Origin: Pseudomonas oryzagri
GTDB lineage: Bacteria; Pseudomonadota; Gammaproteobacteria; Pseudomonadales; Pseudomonadaceae
DNA: 64,000 nucleotides
NCBI RefSeq assembly: GCF_020831405.1
Contig: NZ_JAJHPU010000036.1
Span: 1 to 64,000 of the forward strand
Reading direction: 5' to 3'
Positions 18,288-29,515 of the stretch are shown in pieces; the stretch's first letter is position 1, and every line of letters begins with the position of its first letter. The translations under genes and the position numbers were made by a program. The notes under the pieces were generated by a model. The model was not told the origin of the DNA. It worked only from the letters and a program-made list of their open reading frames with translations, and made no database searches.

Positions 18288-19388
18288 TTACACGTTGAAG
18301 CGGAAGTGCATGACGTCGCCATCCTTGACGATGTAGTCCTTGCCTTCCAGACGCCACTTGCCGGCTTCCTTGGCGCCGGCTTCGCCCTTGTACTGGATGA
18401 AGTCGTCGTAGGCGATGACTTCGGCGCGGATGAAGCCCTTCTCGAAGTCGGTGTGGATCACGGCGGCGGCCTGCGGTGCGGTGGCGCCGACCTTGACGGT
18501 CCAGGCGCGCACTTCCTTGACCCCGGCGGTGAAGTAGGTCTGCAGGTTGAGCAGCTGGTAGCCGGCGCGGATCACGCGGTTGAGGCCCGGCTCGTCCATG
18601 CCCATCGACTCGAGGAACATCTGCTTTTCCTCGTCCTCGTCGAGCTCGGCGATCTCCGCCTCGATCTTGTTGCACACCGGCACCACGATGGCGCCTTCTT
18701 CCTCGGCGATGGCCTTGACCACGTCGAGGTGCGGGTTGTTCTCGAAGCCGTCCTCGGCGACGTTGGCGATGTACATCACCGGCTTGCTGGTCAGCAGGTG
18801 GAAGCCGCGGATGATCAGCTTCTGCTCGGCATCCATGTTCTTCATCAGCGAGCGCGCCGGCTTGCCTTCGCTGAAGTGCGGGATCAGCTGCTCGAGGATG
18901 GCCTTCTGTGCCAGGGCTTCCTTGTCGCCGCCCTTGGCGTTGCGGGTGACCTTCTGCAGCTGCTTCTCGCAGCTGTCGAGGTCGGCGAAGATCAGCTCGA
19001 GGTCGATGATCTCGATGTCGCGCTTGGGATCGACCGAGTTGGACACGTGAATCACGTTCTCGTCCTCGAAGCAGCGCACCACGTGGGCGATGGCGTCGGT
19101 CTCGCGGATATTGGCGAGGAACTTGTTGCCCAGGCCCTCACCCTTGGAGGCACCGGCGACCAGGCCGGCGATGTCGACGAACTCCATGGTGGTCGGCAGC
19201 ACGCGCTCGGGCTTGACGATCGCGGCCAGGGCGTCGAGGCGGGAGTCGGGCATCGGCACGATGCCGCTGTTCGGCTCGATGGTGCAGAACGGGAAGTTCT
19301 CCGCGGCGATGCCGGACTTGGTCAGGGCGTTGAACAGGGTGGACTTGCCGACGTTGGGCAGGCCGACGATGCCGCAGTTGAATCCCAT
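18288..19388 (-). CDS. ychF: Redox-regulated OLA1/YchF-family ATPase
   Basis: A 366-residue P-loop protein of the Obg-like family that prefers ATP. Switch and P-loop motifs are present: [14 protein letters not shown] (residues 8-21), FCTIEPN and [18 protein letters not shown]. The NKIE-type specificity segment (VCNKIEAEI) replaces NKxD, as expected for ATP preference. The C-terminal TGS domain ends [11 protein letters not shown]. Its role is in stress response and ribosome association. Last gene of a housekeeping string, 44 bp after pth. Confidence 0.97.
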   Translation of the reverse strand: MGFNCGIVGLPNVGKSTLFNALTKSGIAAENFPFCTIEPNSGIVPMPDSRLDALAAIVKPERVLPTTMEFVDIAGLVAGASKGEGLGNKFLANIRETDAIAHVVRCFEDENVIHVSNSVDPKRDIEIIDLELIFADLDSCEKQLQKVTRNAKGGDKEALAQKAILEQLIPHFSEGKPARSLMKNMDAEQKLIIRGFHLLTSKPVMYIANVAEDGFENNPHLDVVKAIAEEEGAIVVPVCNKIEAEIAELDEDEEKQMFLESMGMDEPGLNRVIRAGYQLLNLQTYFTAGVKEVRAWTVKVGATAPQAAAVIHTDFEKGFIRAEVIAYDDFIQYKGEAGAKEAGKWRLEGKDYIVKDGDVMHFRFNV

Positions 19389-19432
19389 GGTGTATCCCTC
19401 GCGGAGATGAATTCGGTCGTGAAGAGAAGGCG

Positions 19433-20017
19433 TCAGGCTTTCTGGCTGTGCAGCTTCTGCATGGCCTTGGTCCAGTCGCCGGCGAGCATTTCCGGCAGCA
19501 CGTCGAGGGCGAAGTCGATGCTCGCCTCGAGCTTTTCCTGTTCGCTGCGCGGGGCCCGGCCGAGGACGAAGCCGGAGACGAGGTTCTTGTCGCCGGGGTG
19601 GCCGATGCCGAGCCGCAGGCGATAGAAGGAATTCTGGTTGCCGGACTGGGCGATGATGTCGCGCAGGCCGTTGTGCCCGCCGTGGCCGCCGCCCTGCTTG
19701 AGCTTGGCGGTGCCGGGAGGCATGTCGAGTTCGTCGTGGGCCACCAGGATGGCTGCCGGCGGAATGCGGAAGAAGTTCGCCAGCGCCGCCACGGACTGGC
19801 CGCTGCGGTTCATGTAGGTGGTGGGGATCAGCAGACGGACGTCGCGACCCTGATGGCTGAACTTGCCGACCAGGCCGAAGTACTTCTTGTCGGCGGCGAG
19901 GTTGACGCCCAGCTTGCGGGCCAGCTCCTCGACGAAAAGAGCCCCTGCGTTGTGCCGGGTCTGCTCGTATTCCGGACCGGGGTTACCGAGGCCGACGATC
20001 AGTTGGATGGCAGTCAC
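19433..20017 (-). CDS. pth: Peptidyl-tRNA hydrolase
   Basis: A 194-residue enzyme that frees tRNA from peptidyl-tRNA dropped by stalled ribosomes. Family motifs are [18 protein letters not shown] (catalytic H), [10 protein letters not shown] and [11 protein letters not shown], with [13 protein letters not shown] next. The start is GTG at 20017. Located between rplY and ychF, the usual pseudomonad order. Confidence 0.97.
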   Translation of the reverse strand: MTAIQLIVGLGNPGPEYEQTRHNAGALFVEELARKLGVNLAADKKYFGLVGKFSHQGRDVRLLIPTTYMNRSGQSVAALANFFRIPPAAILVAHDELDMPPGTAKLKQGGGHGGHNGLRDIIAQSGNQNSFYRLRLGIGHPGDKNLVSGFVLGRAPRSEQEKLEASIDFALDVLPEMLAGDWTKAMQKLHSQKA

Positions 20018-20051
20018 GACAGGGGCTCTCTTGGTTCAGTCAACGAGTGAC

Positions 20052-20639
20052 TTATTCGCCTTGCACGCGGGAAGCGTGGATGTTGGCGATAGCCAGGTCG
20101 TTGCCGTGGGCCAGGGCCACCAGCTCGACGCCAGCCGGAACGGTCAGGTCGGACAGGTGCACGGTCTGACCGAGGGCGACCTTGGCCAGGTCGACTTCGA
20201 TGAACTCCGGCAGATCCTTCGGCAGGCAGGAGACTTCCACTTCGGACATGGTGTGGGAGACTTCGCCACCCTGCAGCTTCACGGCATCAGCGGTTTCGGC
20301 GTTGATGAAGTGCAGCGGTACGGTGGTGGTCAGCTTGTGGTCGGCCACGGCGCGCAGGAAGTCGGCGTGCACCACGAAGCCTTTGGCCGGATGGCGCTGC
20401 AGGGCCTTGATCAGCACGGTCTCGGTGCTGCCACCGACGTTCAGGGTGATCACGTGGCTGTAGGCAGCCTCGTTCTCCAGCAGCTTGGCGACGTCCTTGG
20501 CCAGCAGGCTGACGGACAGCGGAGCCTTGTCGCCACCGTAGACAACGGCGGGAACCAGGTTGGCGTTACGACGCAGGCGGCGGCTCGCACCTTTCCCCAG
20601 GTCGGAACGCACTTCGGCATTCAGGGCAAAATCGGTCAT
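20052..20639 (-). CDS. rplY: 50S ribosomal protein L25/general stress protein Ctc
   Basis: A 195-residue L25 of the long Ctc/TL5 type: an N-terminal 5S rRNA-binding domain ([21 protein letters not shown]) plus a C-terminal beta domain, twice the length of the 94-residue E. coli L25. The ATG at 20639 follows GGAG and starts the conserved N-terminus. It lies between prs and pth in the same direction. Confidence 0.96.
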   Translation of the reverse strand: MTDFALNAEVRSDLGKGASRRLRRNANLVPAVVYGGDKAPLSVSLLAKDVAKLLENEAAYSHVITLNVGGSTETVLIKALQRHPAKGFVVHADFLRAVADHKLTTTVPLHFINAETADAVKLQGGEVSHTMSEVEVSCLPKDLPEFIEVDLAKVALGQTVHLSDLTVPAGVELVALAHGNDLAIANIHASRVQGE

Positions 20640-20745
20640 TGCATTTCTCCAAAATGACAACGCGCCCGAGACGCTTGCGACCAGCGTTCGGGCGGTTGGC
20701 TGAATGCCCCGCGCAGGGCGGGGCGGTTGTATCGGCGCCCGTTCC

Positions 20746-21687
20746 TTAGCGGAACATGGCGCTGATGGATTCCTCGTTGCTGATGCGACGCACGGCTTCG
20801 GCGACCACCGGACCGATGTCCAGCTGGCGGATACGCTCGCAGGCCTGGGCGGCGGCGGACAGCGGGATGGTGTTGGTCACCACCAGGGCGTCCAGCACGG
20901 AGTTCTCGATGTTCTCGATGGCACGGCCCGACAGCACCGGGTGGGTGCAGTAGGCGTACACCTTGGCTGCACCGTGCTTCTTCAGCGCGGTGGCGGCATG
21001 GCACAGGGTGCCGGCGGTATCGACCATGTCGTCGACCAGGATGCAGGTGCGGCCTTCCACGTCGCCGATGATGTGCATCACCTCGGACTGGTTGGCCTTC
21101 GGGCGACGCTTGTCGATGATCGCCAGGTCGACACCCAGGCTCTTGGCCACGGCGCGGGCACGGACCACACCGCCGATGTCCGGGGAGACGATCATCAGGT
21201 TTTCGAAACGCTGATCCTGGATGTCGTCGACCAGCACCGGGGAGCCGTAGATGTTGTCCACCGGGATGTCGAAGAAGCCCTGGATCTGGTCGGCGTGCAG
21301 GTCGACGGTGAGCACGCGGTCGACGCCGACCACGGTCAGCATGTCGGCCACCACCTTGGCGCTGATCGCCACGCGGGCGGAACGCGGACGGCGGTCCTGG
21401 CGGGCATAGCCGAAGTAGGGGATGACCGCGGTGATGCGGCTGGCCGAGGAGCGGCGGAAGGCGTCGGCCATCACCACCAGCTCCATCAGGTTGTCGTTGG
21501 TCGGCGCGCAGGTCGGCTGGATCAGGAACACGTCCTTGCCGCGCACGTTCTCGTTGATTTCGACGCTGATTTCGCCGTCGGAGAACTTGCCTACGGAAAC
21601 GTCACCGAGGGGAATGTGCAGCTGACGCACGACACGGCGGGCGAGATCGGGGTTGGCGTTCCCCGTGAAGACCATCATCTTGGACAC
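20746..21687 (-). CDS. prs: Ribose-phosphate pyrophosphokinase
   Basis: A 313-residue PRPP synthase: ribose 5-phosphate plus ATP gives PRPP for nucleotides, histidine, tryptophan and NAD. Motifs are [16 protein letters not shown], the [14 protein letters not shown] loop, the cation-binding [15 protein letters not shown] and the PRPP site [14 protein letters not shown]. The start is GTG (21687), giving the conserved [11 protein letters not shown]-terminus. Two tRNA-Gln genes and a terminator lie just upstream. Confidence 0.97.
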   Translation of the reverse strand: MSKMMVFTGNANPDLARRVVRQLHIPLGDVSVGKFSDGEISVEINENVRGKDVFLIQPTCAPTNDNLMELVVMADAFRRSSASRITAVIPYFGYARQDRRPRSARVAISAKVVADMLTVVGVDRVLTVDLHADQIQGFFDIPVDNIYGSPVLVDDIQDQRFENLMIVSPDIGGVVRARAVAKSLGVDLAIIDKRRPKANQSEVMHIIGDVEGRTCILVDDMVDTAGTLCHAATALKKHGAAKVYAYCTHPVLSGRAIENIENSVLDALVVTNTIPLSAAAQACERIRQLDIGPVVAEAVRRISNEESISAMFR

Positions 21688-21724
21688 GCGCAGTACCTGC
21701 CGACTGAGGGTAGACCTGACGAAC

Positions 21725-21775
21725 AAAAAACCTTTGTGACCTCGCGGTCTCCACCGCAAAACCACAAAGGTTTTT
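21725..21775 (-). terminator. Terminator after the tRNA-Gln pair
   Basis: Long arms AAAAACCTTTGTG / CACAAAGGTTTTT enclose a smaller GCGGT/ACCGC hairpin, with a T-run on either strand. It separates the tRNA genes from prs; prs expression then needs read-through or its own promoter between 21688 and 21724. Confidence 0.8.
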
Positions 21776-21783
21776 CTGGAATA

Positions 21784-21858
21784 TGGCAGGGGCGGCTGGA
21801 TTCGAACCAACGCATGGCAGGATCAAAACCTGCTGCCTTACCGCTTGGCGACGCCCCT
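21784..21858 (-). tRNA. tRNA-Gln (TTG), copy 1
   Basis: A 75-nt tRNA on the minus strand with encoded CCA. Acceptor AGGGGCG/CGCCCCT, D-arm GCCAAGCGGTAAGGC, anticodon loop TTTTGAT (TTG), T-arm GTTCGAATC. Identical to the copy 50 bp upstream. Confidence 0.95.
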
Positions 21859-21908
21859 GTGGCGTATAAACAACTGCTGACTGGCTGCGTATAACCTCAA
21901 GGAGGTTA

Positions 21909-21983
21909 TGGCAGGGGCGGCTGGATTCGAACCAACGCATGGCAGGATCAAAACCTGCTGCCTTACCGCTTGGCGACGCCCCT
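21909..21983 (-). tRNA. tRNA-Gln (TTG), copy 2
   Basis: A second identical 75-nt tRNA-Gln on the minus strand. It lies between ispE and the first copy and is probably transcribed as one precursor with it. Tandem tRNA-Gln at ispE-prs is known from other pseudomonads. Confidence 0.95.
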
Positions 21984-22001
21984 GTATCGTACAACCCAGT
22001 G

Positions 22002-22877
22002 CTATGCACTCACTTCCCTTGCCAGCTCTTCGAGCTTGCGGTGCAACATCGAAACGTTGCGCCCCTGGGCTACGAAGCTTGGCAGTGTGGCCGGAAGCTG
22101 GCGCGAAACTTTATCAGCCTCGTCGCGGTTTGGGAAGCTCCCAAACACACAAGCTCCGGTGCCGGTCATTCTTGCGGGAACAAATTTGTTCAGCAAGTTC
22201 AAGGCGTTACGAACTGCAGGGTAACGCTGCTCGACCACCGGCTGGCAGTCGTTACGACCGCCCCCTGCGGGAAGGCCGCAAACTCTAATGGCCGGGGTAT
22301 CGCGTGTCAACTCCGGCGCAGAGAAAATTTCTGCTGTGCTGACAGACACTTGCGGCACTGCGACGAGAAACCAGGGTTCCTCCAGGGCAACCGGCACCAG
22401 TTGCTCGCCGACGCCGCCGGCGAAGGCGGCGCGGCCGCGCACGAACACCGGGACGTCGGCGCCGAGTTCGAGGCCGAGCGCGGCCAGGCGGTCGAGATCG
22501 AAGCCCAGTTGCCAAAGGCGGTCGAGGCCGAGCAGGGTGGTGGCGGCGTCCGAGCTGCCGCCGCCGATGCCGCCGCCCATGGGCAGGCGCTTGTCCAGCC
22601 AGATGTCGGCGCCCAGCGGCGTGCCGGCGGCCTGCTGCAGGCGGCGGGCGGCGCGCACGATCAGGTTGCTGTCGTGGGGCACCCCCGCGACCTCGGTGTG
22701 CAGGCGGATTTCGCCGTCCGCACGAAGTCGGAAGCCCAGCTGGTCGCCGTGGTCGAGGAACTGGAACACCGTCTGCAGCTCGTGGTAGCCGTCGGGGCGG
22801 CGGCCGAGGATGTGCAGGAACAGGTTGAGCTTGGCCGGGGCCGGCAGGATCAGGGTGGCGTCGTGCATGTCGGTCAT
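22002..22877 (-). CDS. ispE: 4-diphosphocytidyl-2-C-methyl-D-erythritol kinase
   Basis: A 291-residue GHMP kinase for the fourth step of the MEP isoprenoid pathway. The N-terminal [23 protein letters not shown] is the substrate signature. The ATP-binding loop is [16 protein letters not shown], and the C-terminal [10 protein letters not shown] motif is present. It begins 13 bp after the lolB stop and precedes the tRNA-Gln pair. Confidence 0.97.
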   Translation of the reverse strand: MTDMHDATLILPAPAKLNLFLHILGRRPDGYHELQTVFQFLDHGDQLGFRLRADGEIRLHTEVAGVPHDSNLIVRAARRLQQAAGTPLGADIWLDKRLPMGGGIGGGSSDAATTLLGLDRLWQLGFDLDRLAALGLELGADVPVFVRGRAAFAGGVGEQLVPVALEEPWFLVAVPQVSVSTAEIFSAPELTRDTPAIRVCGLPAGGGRNDCQPVVEQRYPAVRNALNLLNKFVPARMTGTGACVFGSFPNRDEADKVSRQLPATLPSFVAQGRNVSMLHRKLEELAREVSA

Positions 22878-22890
22878 GGGCAGGTGGCGA

Positions 22891-23505
22891 TCACAGGCCG
22901 AGGCGGCGCGGCAGCCACTCCTTGATCACCAAGGTGATGTCGAGGTCCTCGCCGGACAGCTTGAGCCGCTGCGGCAGCCAGAAGCCGCCCTGCTGCCGAT
23001 AGTCGGCGTATTCGACCCGCCAGCCGTCCTGTTCGAGGCGCGCCAGGCGGCTGTCGGCGTCGAGGGTCAGCTGGCTCTTGCTGTCCGGCGCCGGCAGGCC
23101 GCGCACCCACCACAGCAGGTGGGAGACCGGCAGGCGCCAGCCGAGCTGTTCTTCCAGCAGCGCCTCGGGGGAGGCGGCCTGGTAGCGGCCCTGGTTGGCC
23201 ACCTCGAGGAGGATGTCGCCCTCGCGCCCGGTCAGCCGGGTGGCGCCGCGGCCCAGCGGGCCGGACAAGCGGATGTCGTAGTAGTCGCGGCGCTGCAGCC
23301 AGAACAGCACGCCGCTGCCCGAATCCTGCGGCGCGCGGATGCCGACCTTGCCGTTGATCTGCCAGCCGTCGATGGCGGCGACCTCGGCCTTGTGCTGGCG
23401 CCAGGCGCGGGGGTCGCCCTGGCCGCCGAGATCCTCGCGCGGCGTCAGGCCGGTGCAGCCGGCGAGCAGCAGCAGGCCGGCGAGCAGCAGGTGCTGCAGC
23501 TTCAC
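22891..23505 (-). CDS. lolB: Outer-membrane lipoprotein receptor LolB
   Basis: A 204-residue outer-membrane lipoprotein that takes lipoproteins from the carrier LolA and inserts them in the outer membrane. A lipoprotein signal peptide ends LLLLAGC. Conserved features include [18 protein letters not shown] and LRL-type strands; the WWVRGLPAP segment matches LolB. The GTG start overlaps the stop of the upstream TPR gene (GTGA), showing translational coupling. Confidence 0.94.
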   Translation of the reverse strand: MKLQHLLLAGLLLLAGCTGLTPREDLGGQGDPRAWRQHKAEVAAIDGWQINGKVGIRAPQDSGSGVLFWLQRRDYYDIRLSGPLGRGATRLTGREGDILLEVANQGRYQAASPEALLEEQLGWRLPVSHLLWWVRGLPAPDSKSQLTLDADSRLARLEQDGWRVEYADYRQQGGFWLPQRLKLSGEDLDITLVIKEWLPRRLGL

Positions 23506-25226
23506 GGGTTCACCTTGCCGGTCAGGCGCTTGAGGGTGCCGCGCAGGATGGCGCTGTCCGGGGTGTCGGCCAGCGCGCTGCGCCACACCTCGCGCGCTTC
23601 GTCCTGCTTGCCGGCGGCCCACAGCACTTCGCCGAGGTGGGCGGCGACCTCGTGGTCGGGCATCAGCTTGAAGGCCCGGCGCAGCAGTTCCTCGGCCGCC
23701 GCCAGGTTGCCCTGGCGGTAGTTGACCCAGCCGAGGCTGTCGAGGATCGCCGGGTCGTCGGGGTTCAGCGCGTAGGCTTTTTCGATCAGCGCGCGCGCTT
23801 CGGCGTAGCGGGTGGTGCGGTCGGCCAGGGTATAGCCGAGGGCGTTGAGCGCCATGCTGTTGTTCGGCTCGCGGCCCAGGATGACGCGCAGGTCGCGTTC
23901 CAGACTGGCCAGGTCGCCGCGCTTCTCGGCCAGCATGGCGCGGGTGTAGAGCAGGTTGAGATCGTCGGGGTAGCGCTGCAGCGCTTCGCCCATCACCTGC
24001 CAGGCGTCGCCCAGGCGTTCCTGGTTGGTCAGGCTCTCGATTTCGATCAGGTACAGCTGCAGGGCGACGTCCGGCTGGCTCTCGCGGGCGCTGGCCAGCA
24101 GGCGACGGGCCTCGGCGGCCTGCCCGGCCTTGACCAGCAGGGCGGTGCGGCGCACCTGCGCCGGCAGGTACTCGTCGCCCGGGCCGACCGCGGCATACTG
24201 CTCCAGCGCGGCATTGGCGTCGTTCTCCTCCTCGGCGAGCCGGCCGAGCTGGAAGTGGGCGGTATCGCTGTGGGCGTCGCGCTCGATCAGCGTCTGCAAC
24301 TGCGTGCGGGCTTCGTCGCGCTCCTTGGCTTCCAGGTTGATCAGCGCCAGCGAAAGGCGCATATCGTCGTCCTCGGGGTAGCGGCGCAGCAGCTCGGCGA
24401 ACTGCTCGCGGGCGGCCTCCAGCTGGTTCTGCTCGAGCAGCTGGCGGGCGTAGGCCAGGCGCAGGCGCTTGTCGTCCGGATGGCGGCGTACCCCGTCCTT
24501 GAGCAGCGGCAGCACCTCCTCTTCGCGATCCAGGCTGGCCAGCAGGCGAGCGCGCAGCAGCAGCGGGGCGACCTCGTTGCTGCCGGCCGGATGGTCTTCC
24601 AGGCTGGCCAGGGCTTCGGCGTTGCGACCGTCCTGCTGCAACAGCACGGCGCGGCCGAACAGCAGCTGGGCGTTATCCGGATAGCGCTCGAGCAGGCGCT
24701 CGAAGCTCTGGCGCAGGCCGGTGCGGGTTTCCGGATCGGTCTGGGCGGCGGTCAGGGCGAGGAAATCGAAGTGGGTATCGCCCTGGGCATTGAGCACCTG
24801 CTCCATGTAGCGCATGGCCTCGTCCTGGCGGCCGGCGCGGGCCAGCTGGAGGGCGGCGATGCGCTGGGCGTCGAGGTTGGTCGGGGCGTTGTCGGCCCAG
24901 ATCAGCGCGGCGTCCAGGGCGGCGTCGTCGGCGCCGACGTACTCGGCGATGCGGTAGGCGCGCTCGGCCACCGCCGGGTCGCCGGTGGCCTGGGCCTGTT
25001 CCATGTAGTTGGCCAGGGCGATGTCGTAGCGCTCGCGCTGGCCGGCCAGCTCGGCCGCCAGCAGGCTGTACAGGGTGTCCGGGCTGAACGAGGCGCTGGG
25101 CACGGCCGCCGGCTGCGCCGCGGGCGCGCTGGTGGCGGGCGGCGTCTGGTCGGGGGCGGTGGAAGGCAGGATCTGGCACCCCCCCAGCAAGGTCAGGGTG
25201 GTCAGCAGCGCAAGGGATTTGTTCAT
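23502..25226 (-). CDS. TPR-repeat lipoprotein
   Basis: A 574-residue protein with a lipoprotein signal ([17 protein letters not shown]) and a Pro/Ala-rich tether. It then has a long superhelix of about a dozen tetratricopeptide repeats, including units ending [20 protein letters not shown] and [20 protein letters not shown]. It resembles the TPR protein that precedes lolB in P. aeruginosa, probably an outer-membrane scaffold. It is coupled to lolB by a 4-bp overlap and divergent from hemA. The ATG at 25226 gives the cleanest signal peptide; one three codons upstream is possible. Confidence 0.88.
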   Translation of the reverse strand: MNKSLALLTTLTLLGGCQILPSTAPDQTPPATSAPAAQPAAVPSASFSPDTLYSLLAAELAGQRERYDIALANYMEQAQATGDPAVAERAYRIAEYVGADDAALDAALIWADNAPTNLDAQRIAALQLARAGRQDEAMRYMEQVLNAQGDTHFDFLALTAAQTDPETRTGLRQSFERLLERYPDNAQLLFGRAVLLQQDGRNAEALASLEDHPAGSNEVAPLLLRARLLASLDREEEVLPLLKDGVRRHPDDKRLRLAYARQLLEQNQLEAAREQFAELLRRYPEDDDMRLSLALINLEAKERDEARTQLQTLIERDAHSDTAHFQLGRLAEEENDANAALEQYAAVGPGDEYLPAQVRRTALLVKAGQAAEARRLLASARESQPDVALQLYLIEIESLTNQERLGDAWQVMGEALQRYPDDLNLLYTRAMLAEKRGDLASLERDLRVILGREPNNSMALNALGYTLADRTTRYAEARALIEKAYALNPDDPAILDSLGWVNYRQGNLAAAEELLRRAFKLMPDHEVAAHLGEVLWAAGKQDEAREVWRSALADTPDSAILRGTLKRLTGKVNP

Positions 25227-25332
25227 GGCAGGCATACGCGGGTTCACCGGCAGGTCGGGCAATCATGACACAAGCGCCCGGTCAATCCCATGGGCGCCGA
25301 GGAGCCTCGTCAGCGGGGCGGCGGCGAGGCAG

Positions 25333-25366
25333 TTGTCCTGCATCGGCCTACGTAGGACAATTGTCC
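25333..25366. promoter_or_regulatory. Inverted/direct TTGTCC repeats in the divergent hemA promoter region
   Basis: TTGTCCT (25333-25339) and AGGACAA (25354-25360) form one inverted repeat. The second arm is also half of the perfect 12-bp palindrome GGACAATTGTCC (25355-25366), which lies 28 bp before the hemA start. This looks like an operator for hemA or the TPR-lolB-ispE unit; the regulator is unknown. Confidence 0.4.
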
Positions 25367-25393
25367 GCTTTCAGGTTACCCAAGCATCCCCGC

Positions 25394-26659
25394 ATGGCTT
25401 TTCTTGCCCTCGGCATCAACCATAAAACCGCAACGGTGGCGGTCCGCGAGCGCGTGGCCTTCGGCCCCGAGCAGCTGGTCGACGCCTTGCAGCAGCTGTG
25501 CCGGGTCACGCCCTGTCGCGAAGCGGCGATCCTCTCCACCTGCAACCGCAGCGAGCTGTACCTGGCGCTGGACGAGGCCACCGCCGAGGCGATCCTCGCC
25601 TGGCTGGCCGGCTATCACGGCCTCAACCTGGACGAGCTGCGCGCCTGCGCCTACATCCACCAGGACGATGACGCCGTGCGCCACATGATGCGCGTGGCCT
25701 GCGGACTGGACTCGATGATCCTCGGCGAGCCGCAGATCCTCGGCCAGATGAAGGACGCCTACGCCACCGCGCGCGAGGCCGGCACCCTGGGGCCGCTGCT
25801 CGGCCGCCTGTTCCAGGCCACCTTCAGCACCGCCAAGACCGTGCGCACCGACACCCGCATCGGCGAGAACCCGGTGTCGGTGGCCTTCGCCGCGGTGAGC
25901 CTGGCCAAGCAGATCTTCAGCGATCTGCAGCGCAGTCAGGCATTGCTGATCGGCGCCGGCGAGACCATCGCCCTGGTCGCCCGCCACCTGCACGAGCAGG
26001 GAGTCAAGCGCATCGTGGTGGCCAACCGCACCCTCGAGCGCGCCAGCGCGCTGGCCGGCGAGGTGGGCGGGCATGCCGTGCTGCTCTCGGCGATCCCCGA
26101 GGAGCTGGTCAACAGCGACATCGTCATTAGCTCCACCGCCAGCCCGCTGCCGATCCTCGGCAAGGGCGCGGTGGAAAGCGCGCTGAAGAAGCGCAAGCAC
26201 CGCCCGGTGTTCATGGTCGACATCGCCGTGCCGCGCGACATCGAGCCCGAAGTCGGCGAACTGGACGACGTCTACCTGTACACCGTCGACGACCTCCACG
26301 AGGTGATCGCCGAGAACCTGCGCAACCGTCAGGATGCCGCGCGCGCCGCCGAGGAGCTGGTGGTCACCGGGGTCGGCGAATTCATGCTGCGCCTGCGCGA
26401 GCGCGACAGCCTCGACCTGCTGCGCAGCTATCGGCAGCGCGCCGAGCAGCTGCGCGACGACGAACTGGCCAAGGCGCTGCGCCTGCTTGGCAACGGCACG
26501 CCGGCCGAGGAAGCGCTGGCCCAGCTGGCGCGCGGGTTGACCAACAAGCTGCTGCACGCGCCCAGCGTGCAACTGAAGAAGTTTTCCGCCGCCGGCCGCC
26601 AGGATGCGCTGGCCGTGGCCCAGGAACTGCTCGACCTCGAAGGCGAGCAGCATCGCTAA
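25394..26659 (+). CDS. hemA: Glutamyl-tRNA reductase
   Basis: A 421-residue NADPH-dependent enzyme that reduces glutamyl-tRNA to glutamate-1-semialdehyde, the first step of C5 haem synthesis. The catalytic cysteine is C50 in [24 protein letters not shown] and the Rossmann loop [15 protein letters not shown] follow, then the C-terminal dimerisation helices. The ATG at 25394 gives the family start [13 protein letters not shown]. prfA follows, as in many gammaproteobacteria. Confidence 0.97.
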   Translation: MAFLALGINHKTATVAVRERVAFGPEQLVDALQQLCRVTPCREAAILSTCNRSELYLALDEATAEAILAWLAGYHGLNLDELRACAYIHQDDDAVRHMMRVACGLDSMILGEPQILGQMKDAYATAREAGTLGPLLGRLFQATFSTAKTVRTDTRIGENPVSVAFAAVSLAKQIFSDLQRSQALLIGAGETIALVARHLHEQGVKRIVVANRTLERASALAGEVGGHAVLLSAIPEELVNSDIVISSTASPLPILGKGAVESALKKRKHRPVFMVDIAVPRDIEPEVGELDDVYLYTVDDLHEVIAENLRNRQDAARAAEELVVTGVGEFMLRLRERDSLDLLRSYRQRAEQLRDDELAKALRLLGNGTPAEEALAQLARGLTNKLLHAPSVQLKKFSAAGRQDALAVAQELLDLEGEQHR

Positions 26660-26714
26660 CGCCCCGCGTGCCGCGGCCAATCCGCCGCGCACCCGCCATG
26701 GTGAAACCGCACCG

Positions 26715-27797
26715 ATGAAAGCCTCGCTGCTGAACAAGCTCGACACCCTGCAGGACCGCTTCGAGGAGCTGACCGCGTTGCTCGGCGACGCCGAGGTGAT
26801 CTGCGATCAGACGAAGTTCCGCGCCTATTCGCGCGAGTACGCCGAGATCGAGCCGGTGATCGCGGCCTTCCGCGCCTTCCGCAAGGTGCAGGACGACCTC
26901 GAGGGCGCCCAGGCGCTGCTCAAGGACAGCGACCCCGACCTGCGTGCCATGGCCGAGGAGGAAGTAGCCGTGGCCAAAGCCCAGCTCGAGGAGCTGGAGG
27001 GCAACCTGCAGCGCATGCTGCTGCCCCGGGACCCCAACGACGGCCGCAACGTGTTCCTCGAGATCCGCGCCGGCACCGGCGGCGACGAGGCGGCGATCTT
27101 CTCCGGCGACCTGTTCCGCATGTACTCGCGCTATGCCGAGAAGCAGGGCTGGCGCGTCGAGATCCTCTCCGAGAACGAGGGCGAGCACGGCGGCTACAAG
27201 GAGGTGATCGCCCGCGTCGAGGGCGACAACGTCTACGCCCGGCTCAAGTTCGAGTCCGGCGCGCACCGCGTGCAGCGCGTGCCGGAAACCGAGTCGCAGG
27301 GTCGCATTCACACCTCGGCCTGCACCGTGGCGGTGCTGCCCGAGCCCGACGAGCAGGCAGCCATCGAGATCAACCCGGCCGACCTGCGCATCGACACCTA
27401 TCGCGCCTCCGGCGCCGGTGGCCAGCACGTCAACAAGACCGAGTCGGCGATCCGCATCACCCACATCCCCTCGGGCATCGTGGTCGAGTGCCAGGAGGAG
27501 CGTTCGCAGCACAAGAACCGCGCCAAGGCCATGGCCTGGCTGGCGGCCAAGCTGCAGGATCAGCAGGAGGCCGCCGCGCACAAGGAGATCTCCGAGACCC
27601 GCAAGCTGCTGGTCGGCTCCGGCGATCGTTCCGAGCGCATCCGCACCTACAACTTCCCGCAGGGGCGGGTCACCGACCACCGTATCAACCTGACCCTCTA
27701 CTCGCTGGGCGAGGTCATGGGCGGCGCGGTGGAGCAGGTGATCGAGCCGCTGCGTCACGAATACCAGGCCGACCAACTGGCCGCGCTGGGCGATTGA
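26715..27797 (+). CDS. prfA: Peptide chain release factor 1
   Basis: A 360-residue class I release factor reading UAA and UAG. The peptide-hydrolysis motif is in [13 protein letters not shown]. The codon-recognition tripeptide, PAT in E. coli, is PET here ([12 protein letters not shown]), a PxT form consistent with RF1. Length equals E. coli RF1. It lies between hemA and prmC, whose product methylates the GGQ glutamine. Confidence 0.97.
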   Translation: MKASLLNKLDTLQDRFEELTALLGDAEVICDQTKFRAYSREYAEIEPVIAAFRAFRKVQDDLEGAQALLKDSDPDLRAMAEEEVAVAKAQLEELEGNLQRMLLPRDPNDGRNVFLEIRAGTGGDEAAIFSGDLFRMYSRYAEKQGWRVEILSENEGEHGGYKEVIARVEGDNVYARLKFESGAHRVQRVPETESQGRIHTSACTVAVLPEPDEQAAIEINPADLRIDTYRASGAGGQHVNKTESAIRITHIPSGIVVECQEERSQHKNRAKAMAWLAAKLQDQQEAAAHKEISETRKLLVGSGDRSERIRTYNFPQGRVTDHRINLTLYSLGEVMGGAVEQVIEPLRHEYQADQLAALGD

Positions 27798-27803
27798 TCC
27801 CGC

Positions 27804-27835
27804 CGGTGGAAAACCCGCACAGCGGTTTTCCACCG
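27804..27835 (+). other. Strong hairpin between prfA and prmC
   Basis: Arms CGGTGGAAAACC and GGTTTTCCACCG, extended by CGC/GCG around loop ACA, with one bulged base. No T-run follows, so it is more likely an mRNA stability or processing element than a full terminator. Confidence 0.5.
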
Positions 27836-27909
27836 TGATGTCCGTGGTGGGCGACGCGGCGCGTTGTCCACCCTAGATTCGAACGCGCCTCCCCCGGAGA
27901 ACGCCGCTG

Positions 27910-28770
27910 ATGCCCACCATCGAAGCCCTGCTCGCGTCTGCCGAGCTGCCCGATTCGCCGAGCGCCCGCCTGGACGCCGAGCTGCTGCTCGCCCACGTGC
28001 TCGGCAAGCCGCGCAGTTACCTGCGCACCTGGCCGGAGCGGGAGCCTTCCGCCGAGCAGTGTGCGGCCTTCGCCGCGTTGCTGGCGCGCCGCCGCAGCGG
28101 CGAGCCGGTCGCCTACCTGCTCGGCCGCCAGGGCTTCTGGAGCCTGGAGCTGGAGGTGGCGCCGCATACCCTGATTCCCCGTCCGGACACCGAACTGCTG
28201 GTGGAGAACGCGCTGGCGCTGGGCCCGGCCGGCCCGGCGCGGGTGCTCGATCTGGGCACCGGTACGGGCGCCATCGCCTTGGCGCTGGCCTGCGAGCGGC
28301 CGGCCTGGCAGCTGCTGGGCGTCGATCGCGTGGCCGAGGCTGTCAGGCTGGCCGAGCGCAATCGTGATCGTCTCAAGCTGGACAACGTCCGCTTCCTGGA
28401 AAGCCTGTGGTTCGCCGCGCTGGCTGGCGAGCGCTTTGCGCTGATCGTCGGCAACCCACCCTACATCGCCGCCGACGACCCGCACCTCGTTCAGGGCGAC
28501 GTGCGTTTCGAGCCGGCCAGCGCGCTGGTGGCCGGACGCGATGGCCTGGACGATATCCGCGAGATAGTCGCGCAGGCACCCGCGCATCTCGAAGCCGGTG
28601 GCTGGCTGCTGCTGGAGCACGGCTTCGACCAGGCCGCGGTGGTGCGTGCGCTGTTCGCCGCCCGCGGCTTCACCGCGGTGGACAGCCGGCGCGATCTGGG
28701 CGGCCACGAACGCATCACCCTCGGCCGCTGGCCGGGCGAGCCCGGACAAGGAGAACCTCATGCTGAGTGA
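27910..28770 (+). CDS. prmC: Release factor glutamine N5-methyltransferase
   Basis: A 286-residue SAM-dependent methyltransferase that modifies the GGQ glutamine of RF1 and RF2. The SAM loop is VLDLGTGTGAIALALA and the catalytic motif NPPYIA (residues about 183-188) marks the HemK/PrmC family. Its substrate RF1 is encoded just upstream. The end overlaps moeB by 11 bp. Confidence 0.96.
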   Translation: MPTIEALLASAELPDSPSARLDAELLLAHVLGKPRSYLRTWPEREPSAEQCAAFAALLARRRSGEPVAYLLGRQGFWSLELEVAPHTLIPRPDTELLVENALALGPAGPARVLDLGTGTGAIALALACERPAWQLLGVDRVAEAVRLAERNRDRLKLDNVRFLESLWFAALAGERFALIVGNPPYIAADDPHLVQGDVRFEPASALVAGRDGLDDIREIVAQAPAHLEAGGWLLLEHGFDQAAVVRALFAARGFTAVDSRRDLGGHERITLGRWPGEPGQGEPHAE

Positions 28771-29515
28771 CGACGAGCTGCTGCGCTACAGCCGGCAGAT
28801 CCTCCTGCCGCAGATCGACATCGACGGCCAGCTGCGCATCCAGGCCGGTCGGGTGCTGGTGATCGGCCTCGGCGGCCTCGGTTCGCCGGTGGCGCTGTAC
28901 CTGGCCGCTGCCGGGGTCGGCGAGCTGCACCTGGCCGACTTCGACAGCGTCGATCTCACCAACCTGCAGCGCCAGGTGATCCACGACAGCCAGAGCGTCG
29001 GCCAGGGCAAGGTCGACTCGGCCATGGCGCGCCTGGCCGCGCTCAATCCGCATGTGCACTTGGTGCCGCTGCGCCAGGCGCTGGACGCCGACAGCCTGGC
29101 CGCCGCCGTGGCCGCGGTAGACGTGGTGGTCGACTGCTGCGACAACTTCGCCACCCGTACGGCGGTCAACGCTGCCTGCGTGGCCAGCGGCACGCCGCTG
29201 GTGTCCGGGGCGGCGATCCGCCTGGAAGGCCAGCTGTCGGTGTTCGATCCGCGCGATGCGCAGAGCCCCTGTTACCACTGCCTGTACGGGGCCGGCAGCG
29301 AGGAAGAGCTGACCTGCAGCGAGGCCGGCGTGGTCGGCCCGCTGGTCGGCCTGGTCGGCAGCCTGCAGGCGCTGGAAACCCTCAAGCTGCTGGCCGGCTT
29401 CGGCACCCCGCTGGTCGGCCGTCTGCTGCTGGTCGATGCGCTGGGCAGCCGCTTCCGCGAGCTGCGCGTCAAGCGCGACCCGCAGTGCGCCGTCTGCGGT
29501 ACGCGGCATGAGTAG
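28760..29515 (+). CDS. moeB: Molybdopterin-synthase adenylyltransferase, MoeB/ThiF family
   Basis: A 251-residue E1-like enzyme that adenylates the C-terminus of a small sulfur carrier (MoaD or ThiS). It has the nucleotide-binding [19 protein letters not shown], the [13 protein letters not shown] segment, and two zinc-binding pairs, CYHC and CAVC. It overlaps prmC and murI. MoeB and ThiF cannot be firmly separated by sequence, but this locus is annotated moeB in relatives. Confidence 0.92.
   Translation: MLSDDELLRYSRQILLPQIDIDGQLRIQAGRVLVIGLGGLGSPVALYLAAAGVGELHLADFDSVDLTNLQRQVIHDSQSVGQGKVDSAMARLAALNPHVHLVPLRQALDADSLAAAVAAVDVVVDCCDNFATRTAVNAACVASGTPLVSGAAIRLEGQLSVFDPRDAQSPCYHCLYGAGSEEELTCSEAGVVGPLVGLVGSLQALETLKLLAGFGTPLVGRLLLVDALGSRFRELRVKRDPQCAVCGTRHE

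Noticed and set aside
16771-18675. Minus-strand frame of 634 codons spanning ocd and part of ychF
   Set aside because: It overlaps two well-supported genes in another frame and is rich in Arg and Pro without motifs.
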